Shown here: positions 59,922 through 64,000 of the stretch, piece after piece
Layout: each line of letters starts with the position of its first letter
Numbering within the stretch: position 1 is the stretch's first letter
Source of the DNA: Pedobacter ginsengisoli
GTDB taxonomy: Bacteria; Bacteroidota; Bacteroidia; Sphingobacteriales; Sphingobacteriaceae
Direction: 5' to 3'
DNA length: 64,000 bases
NCBI RefSeq assembly: GCF_002736205.1
Contig: NZ_CP024091.1
Location: forward strand, 5,019,555 to 5,083,554
Position numbers and translations under genes: made by a program
Notes under the pieces: generated by a model
Told to the model about the DNA's origin: nothing
What the model saw: only the letters and a program-made list of their open reading frames with translations
Databases searched by the model: none

Positions 59922-60383
59922 ATGAGTAAAGCAATAATTAAAACAGAGAAAGGGAACATGACTGTTCAGTTTTATGATCAGGATGCACCAAATACAGTTG
60001 CTAACTTTAAAAAATTAGCTAACGAGGGATTTTATGATGGGGTTACATTTCACAGAGTAATACCAAATTTTGTGGTTCAGGGCGGATGTCCAAACTCTAA
60101 AGATCCTGCAAAAGCACATTTAGCAGGTACTGGTGGCCCGGGTTATAAAATTGATTGTGAGCTTTCTGGAGAGAACCAATATCATGACCGTGGTGTTTTG
60201 TCAATGGCACATGCCGGCAGAAACACTGGAGGATCACAGTTTTTTATCTGCCATAGCAGAGACAACACTGCTCACCTTGATAGAAACCATACAGTATTCG
60301 GCAAAGTAATAGAAAATGTTGATATTGTTGATGACATTAGACAAGGTGACAAGATTTTAGGAATAGAAGTAATAGAGGATTAA
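59922..60383 (+). CDS. Cyclophilin-type peptidyl-prolyl isomerase
   Basis: 153 residues from the ATG, a single cyclophilin domain with no signal peptide, so cytoplasmic. VTFHRVIPNFVVQGG contains the catalytic Arg, and GGSQFFICHSRDNTAHLDR the second active-site segment with the usual Phe. It assists protein folding. It is 1 nt from the next gene and clearly shares its transcript. Confidence 0.94.
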   Translation: MSKAIIKTEKGNMTVQFYDQDAPNTVANFKKLANEGFYDGVTFHRVIPNFVVQGGCPNSKDPAKAHLAGTGGPGYKIDCELSGENQYHDRGVLSMAHAGRNTGGSQFFICHSRDNTAHLDRNHTVFGKVIENVDIVDDIRQGDKILGIEVIED

Positions 60384-60384
60384 T

Positions 60385-60924
60385 ATGAATTTAAGAGGAA
60401 TAGTAGCAGTATCTGGGAGACCAGGCCTATTTAAATTAGTAGGACAAAATAAAGGCGGATATGTTCTTGAGAGCCTCGATGCTCAAAAAGTTAAAATTGT
60501 AGCTAATATTACTACAACCAAACTTGCATCACTAGAAGATATTACCATTTATGGCGAGGATGAAGATCTGAAGCTTATTGATGTGTTGGCTAACATTGCT
60601 GCGGCTAAAGGAAATGTTCCTGATGCAAAAGCAGACGGAGCCGTTTTAAAAACTTTCTTTAAAGAAGTTGCACCAGATCACGATGAGGAAAAGGTGTATA
60701 CATCAGATATGAAAAAAATAGTTACCTGGTATCATTTACTAAAAGAACTGCCTTTGTTTTCGGAAGAGGCACCATCAGTAAGTGCAGAGCAGGAAGCATT
60801 AAAGGCTGAAGAAAAAATTGATAAGAAGCCAAAAGCTAGTCCAAAGCCGGCAAATGCAAAAGCTCCGGCCAAAGCATCACAGCCAGCTAAAAAAGCAAAC
60901 ATGACCAGTAAAAAAGGGGTGTAG
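60385..60924 (+). CDS. DUF5606 protein
   Basis: 179 residues. The N-terminal domain (about 1-130) starts NLRGIVAVSGRPGLFKLVGQ and has SDMKKIVTWYHLLKELPLF, a conserved Bacteroidota family of unknown function. The C-terminal 45 residues are a low-complexity Lys/Ala/Pro tail (KKPKASPKPANAKAPAKASQ), similar to nucleic-acid-binding basic tails. Coupled to the cyclophilin gene. Confidence 0.85.
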   Translation: MNLRGIVAVSGRPGLFKLVGQNKGGYVLESLDAQKVKIVANITTTKLASLEDITIYGEDEDLKLIDVLANIAAAKGNVPDAKADGAVLKTFFKEVAPDHDEEKVYTSDMKKIVTWYHLLKELPLFSEEAPSVSAEQEALKAEEKIDKKPKASPKPANAKAPAKASQPAKKANMTSKKGV

Positions 60925-60946
60925 TTTAGCAATTACAATATTAAGT

Positions 60947-60980
60947 AAAGCCGGGTTTTTATAATCCGGCTTTGCTGTTT
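60947..60980. terminator. Terminator between DUF5606 and the small membrane ORF
   Basis: AAAGCCGG (60947-60954) pairs with CCGGCTTT (60966-60973) around an 11-nt loop, with a T-rich tail. Convergent genes can both use it. Confidence 0.75.
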
Positions 60981-61108
60981 TAAGCCAGATACCAAATCAA
61001 CAAAAATGCTATTGCAGATATAATAATAGCAATAATATAACTTAAACGATCCTTTCCTCTGTCGCTTTTAAACTTATAGTTTCTTTTATAATCTGATGGT
61101 AGGCGCAT
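60980..61108 (-). CDS. Predicted 42-residue single-helix membrane protein
   Basis: A short ORF with ATG at 61108 and TAA at 60982-60980. It starts MRLPSDYKRNYKFKSDRGKD (basic) and ends in one hydrophobic helix (LSYIIAIIISAIAFLLIWYL). A good Shine-Dalgarno (AAAGGAGA) lies 6-13 nt upstream. It is 60 nt after the rlmH stop on the same strand and ends exactly at a terminator, so it probably is the last gene of the rlmH transcript. The basic N-terminus would stay in the cytoplasm. Function unknown. Confidence 0.55.
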   Translation of the reverse strand: MRLPSDYKRNYKFKSDRGKDRLSYIIAIIISAIAFLLIWYLA

Positions 61109-61168
61109 AATAAATCTCCTTTTATATAATGATGAGAGCGGGGTTAAATTTCCATAAAATTAAACAGT

Positions 61169-61642
61169 TTATTCATGATGATATGGCTCTCCCTTTAAAA
61201 TACTAAAAGCCCTGTATAACTGTTCTACAAAAAATAAACGCACCATTTGATGTGAAAAAGTCATATCAGAAAGAGACATACTTCCATTAGCCCGTTTATA
61301 AACAGTCTCGTCAAAACCGTAAGGACCGCCTATCACAAATACCAAATGCTGAACACTTCCAATCATCTGTTTGTTCAGATAATTTGAAAAAAGTACCGAT
61401 GTATATTTCTTACCCTTCTCATCAAGTAAAATAACTGTATCCGGATTATTAATATGTTTTAACATCATTTCGGCTTCTTTAACCTTTTGCTGTGCCTCGC
61501 TTAAATTTTTAGTGTTTTTTACATCAGGAATAATAATCATATTAAATCCAATGTAATGTTTTAACCGGTTTAAATATTTCTCAATACCTTCAATAAGATA
61601 TTTTTCTTCTGTTTTTCCTGTAACAAGTAGTGTTATCTTCAT
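61169..61642 (-). CDS. rlmH: 23S rRNA (pseudouridine-1915) N3-methyltransferase
   Basis: 157-residue SPOUT-fold enzyme that methylates pseudouridine 1915 in helix 69 of assembled 70S ribosomes. The trefoil-knot motifs FVIGGPYGFDETVYKRANG and SLSDMTFSHQMVRLFFVEQLYRA are present, as is the standard C-terminus GEPYHHE. Divergent from the MutS-like gene. Confidence 0.96.
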   Translation of the reverse strand: MKITLLVTGKTEEKYLIEGIEKYLNRLKHYIGFNMIIIPDVKNTKNLSEAQQKVKEAEMMLKHINNPDTVILLDEKGKKYTSVLFSNYLNKQMIGSVQHLVFVIGGPYGFDETVYKRANGSMSLSDMTFSHQMVRLFFVEQLYRAFSILKGEPYHHE

Positions 61643-61720
61643 CTAATTAGGGGCATAATAATCAATTCCCTATATTTATCAATTCGGCAAACGCGTAATA
61701 GTTCTATAGAGAAAAATACA

Positions 61721-63547
61721 ATGATAAGAACAAAAGATAGCATTTTAAACGATTACAAAAATAATGTAAAAGCCCAGCAAGATCAGATAGACAGCCTTAA
61801 AAGCAAACTCAATAAAATATCATTCTCTCGGTTGGGCATGTTTGTTGCCGAAATTATAATAGTTGCCCTCTTAATAAATATTGGCTTTTCGTGGGCGTTA
61901 ATAGCCTTAATGATTATCCCTGTAATTGCATTTTTAGCGTTAATAAAAAAGCAAATTTCAGTGCAACAAGAACTAACCTATGCGGGACAGCTTTTGTGGG
62001 TTTATCAGAATGAAGTAAATCACCTAACCTCTAATATCAATGGATATAACAATGGAGAAAGCTATAGCAATGAATATCATCCGTATGCCTCTGATCTGGA
62101 TATTTACGGCCAAGGTACTTTGTTCTCTTATATCAATAGATGCAATACGTCAAAAGGCTTAAATATTCTTGCAGATAATCTAGGCAGGCCCAATGAAAAG
62201 GAAGTTATTTTGCAGCGTCAGGAAGCTATTTCTGAATTAACACAACACATCGATCAAACCTACCACTTCCGGGCTGGATTGCAAAGTCATAAGCCAGGAC
62301 AGTTACAAGCCATTCAGGAAAAACTGGAACATCAGTTGCCTGAACAGTTAAAATTTGTACAAAAAAAAGGGCTTCAGTTGTATGTTAAAATTATACCTTT
62401 TATTGCCTTTGGTCTGCTTATACTTGGTGCGATATTCGGGGGGCTTGTATGGAAAGTTTTTGGGTTGGTAGCCATTGTTAATATTGCTCTCATTTTCTTT
62501 AATTTAAAGGATATTAATCTTGTTTACTATGGTTTTACAAAAAGTTCTGATCTGTTAAGTTCCATTTCAGGAACTATAAAATGGACAGAAGATGTAGCCT
62601 GGAAAAGTACTTATATCAGAACGTTTTTTGAAAGCAACAATGATCAAAACTTGCATGCAAGCCCAGTAAGTAAACAGATTAAACAACTGTCGTCTATTAT
62701 TCAGTCCTTTGATGCCCGGCTAAATTTATTAGTTGGCTTTTTTTTAAATTTGTTTTTCCTTTGGGATTTAAAGTGCTCAATAGATTTAAATAATTGGTAC
62801 TCAAAATCCTCAGCAAATTTATCTGGTGGTTTAGACCGAATCAGCCAGTTCGAGGAACTTATTTCATTTGCTACACTTGCTTATAACCAACCAAATTGGA
62901 ACTTCCCTGCAATTGCTGAAGATTTTAATTTGAAAGGTATTGAATTAGGACATCCTTTAATTCACGAAAGCGAGCGGATAGTGAACGATTTTAATCTGGA
63001 ATCCTATCCAACTGTTGATATTGTTACAGGGTCAAATATGGCAGGGAAAAGCACCTTTCTGCGTACAGTGGGTATTAATATGGTTCTTGCATTTGCAGGG
63101 GCACCGGTGTGTGCTAAGGAAATGTCAGTATCTATATTTAAAGTGCTTTCTTATATGCGCATTAAGGATTCTCTGAACGATCATACCTCAACTTTTAAAG
63201 CGGAGCTTAACAGACTAAAAATGATACTTGATTCTATCAGCATTTCAGCAAATTCATTTGTGCTTATAGATGAAATGCTTAGAGGAACAAATAGTCGAGA
63301 TAAATACCTTGGATCTAAAGTTTTCATAGAAAAATTAATTACTCAAAATACTCCAGCATTATTTGCAACTCATGATTTGCAGCTCTCAGAAATGGAAACA
63401 GATCATGGTTATAAAGTAAGAAACTATCATTTTGATATTCAAATAGCAGATGATGAGATGGAGTTTGACTACAAGTTGAAACATGGGCCCTGCAAAACTT
63501 TTAACGCTGCTTTGTTGCTCAAACAGATAGGCTTAACATTAAGTTAA
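61721..63547 (+). CDS. Membrane-anchored MutS-like ATPase
   Basis: 608 residues. The C-terminal MutS ATPase domain has Walker A TGSNMAGKSTFLRTVG (about 436-451), Walker B FVLIDEMLRGTNSRD (513-527) and LFATHDLQLSEM. The N-terminal part lacks mismatch-recognition and connector domains; instead it has a coiled start (10-33), two helices (37-77), two more (220-262) and one (335-350), all apparently membrane-spanning. It is thus unlikely to act in mismatch repair; a membrane-linked role is inferred. Followed 36 nt later by the GH1 gene. Confidence 0.87.
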   Translation: MIRTKDSILNDYKNNVKAQQDQIDSLKSKLNKISFSRLGMFVAEIIIVALLINIGFSWALIALMIIPVIAFLALIKKQISVQQELTYAGQLLWVYQNEVNHLTSNINGYNNGESYSNEYHPYASDLDIYGQGTLFSYINRCNTSKGLNILADNLGRPNEKEVILQRQEAISELTQHIDQTYHFRAGLQSHKPGQLQAIQEKLEHQLPEQLKFVQKKGLQLYVKIIPFIAFGLLILGAIFGGLVWKVFGLVAIVNIALIFFNLKDINLVYYGFTKSSDLLSSISGTIKWTEDVAWKSTYIRTFFESNNDQNLHASPVSKQIKQLSSIIQSFDARLNLLVGFFLNLFFLWDLKCSIDLNNWYSKSSANLSGGLDRISQFEELISFATLAYNQPNWNFPAIAEDFNLKGIELGHPLIHESERIVNDFNLESYPTVDIVTGSNMAGKSTFLRTVGINMVLAFAGAPVCAKEMSVSIFKVLSYMRIKDSLNDHTSTFKAELNRLKMILDSISISANSFVLIDEMLRGTNSRDKYLGSKVFIEKLITQNTPALFATHDLQLSEMETDHGYKVRNYHFDIQIADDEMEFDYKLKHGPCKTFNAALLLKQIGLTLS

Positions 63548-63583
63548 TACCATAATGCCATATTGCTTTTAATAACTGCTTAT

Positions 63584-64000
63584 ATGATTAAAGCGTCTGA
63601 TTTTGGTGATGATTTTTTATGGGGTGTTGCTGTGGCAGCGGCTCAAATTGAAGGTGCATCAGAGAGCTATGGCAAAGGCCCGTCAATTTGGGATACATTT
63701 TCTAAAAGAGCAGGCAAAATAAAAAAGGGACATCAACCTACCCATACCTGCGATTTTTATCATAAGTACAAAGAAGACATTGCTCTTGTTAAAACACTTG
63801 GCTTTTCGGTTTTTCGATTTTCAATAGCCTGGTCCAGAATTCTTCCCTATGGTAAAGGAATTATAAATAAAGAAGGGATTCTTTTCTATCACAGGGTTAT
63901 TGATGAATGTTTCCTTAACGGATTAATTCCTTATGTAACACTTTATCACTGGGATTTGCCCGATGCACTGGAAGATGAAGGCGGGTGGAATGCCTATAGC
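63584..64000 (+). CDS. Glycoside hydrolase family 1 beta-glucosidase, 5' part
   Basis: The first 139 codons of an ORF cut by the window edge. DFLWGVAVAAAQIEGA is the usual GH1 start, FSVFRFSIAWSRILPYGKG follows near residue 78, and YVTLYHWDLPDALEDEGGW is the conserved segment shortly before the acid/base NEP motif, which lies outside. It hydrolyses beta-glucosides or related sugars. No signal peptide is seen, so it is cytoplasmic. Confidence 0.93.
   Translation, partial: MIKASDFGDDFLWGVAVAAAQIEGASESYGKGPSIWDTFSKRAGKIKKGHQPTHTCDFYHKYKEDIALVKTLGFSVFRFSIAWSRILPYGKGIINKEGILFYHRVIDECFLNGLIPYVTLYHWDLPDALEDEGGWNAYS

Noticed and set aside
1..64000. Mobile elements, prophage, CRISPR arrays or rRNA genes
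   Set aside because: No transposase, integrase, phage protein, regular spaced repeat or rRNA sequence was recognised on either strand.

Overview
The window is AT-rich DNA from a Bacteroidota bacterium, most likely a Pedobacter-like member of the Sphingobacteriaceae. This is an inference from gene content and signals: many starts are preceded by the Bacteroidota -7 box TAnnTTTG, several with TTG about 19-21 bp upstream, and the genes include DUF2723, DUF5606, DUF2027, two Bacteroidota-type porins, and Lyt-type and hybrid sensor kinases. No insertion sequence, prophage, CRISPR array or rRNA gene was seen; it reads as a core chromosomal segment.

Layout. 1-3250: a large DUF2723 membrane protein on the minus strand. 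3574-6033: tRNA-Gln with its own promoter and terminator, then prs, rplY and pth. 6023-14305 (minus): a signalling block with a REC-HK-REC hybrid, a CheR-type methyltransferase, an 1158-residue CHASE3-GAF-HK-REC-REC-REC hybrid, a LytTR regulator and its LytS-like kinase. 14443-18633: ArsC/Spx-like reductase, an exported beta-sandwich protein, an M1 peptidase, a DUF2027 protein and a VF530 protein. 18841-22385: the str operon rpsL-rpsG-fusA-rpsJ, ended by a strong terminator. 22405-24367: an exported coiled-coil protein and a TauE/DUF1634 membrane pair, separating rpsJ from the rest of the S10 operon. 24441-39540: one long S10-spc-alpha cluster, rplC to rplQ, including secY, map, infA, rpmJ and rpoA. 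39575-49964: METTL25-like methyltransferase, dnaK, a nucleotidyltransferase, a HerA-like ATPase, an M42 peptidase, a GNAT, an acyl-CoA carboxyltransferase and a porin. 50104-52893: a promoter-driven cassette of a small exported protein, a SulP transporter and beta-carbonic anhydrase. 52901-64000: pruA; the overlapping lpxK-punA-porin operon; an exported 'asparagine synthetase B'-like protein; cyclophilin and DUF5606; rlmH with a 42-codon membrane ORF behind it; a membrane-anchored MutS-like ATPase; and the 5' end of a GH1 beta-glucosidase.

Most functions are housekeeping: translation, secretion, transcription, chaperoning, LPS synthesis and purine salvage. The least ordinary material is non-coding. 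Spacers in the ribosomal cluster (before rpsJ, rplC, rpmC, rpsH, rplO, rpsM, rpsD, rpoA and rplQ) hold hairpins, and in three cases a hairpin arm or loop can pair with bases just upstream of the next start codon. These look like candidate ribosomal-protein leader RNAs, and I consider them the best lead in the window. A 14-bp inverted repeat that carries both boxes of an internal promoter before rplO, and a 15-bp inverted repeat upstream of the str promoter, are further regulatory candidates. Several genes also have the -7 box only 3-9 nt before the ATG, suggesting leaderless mRNAs. All pairings were found by eye and no folding or database search was run.
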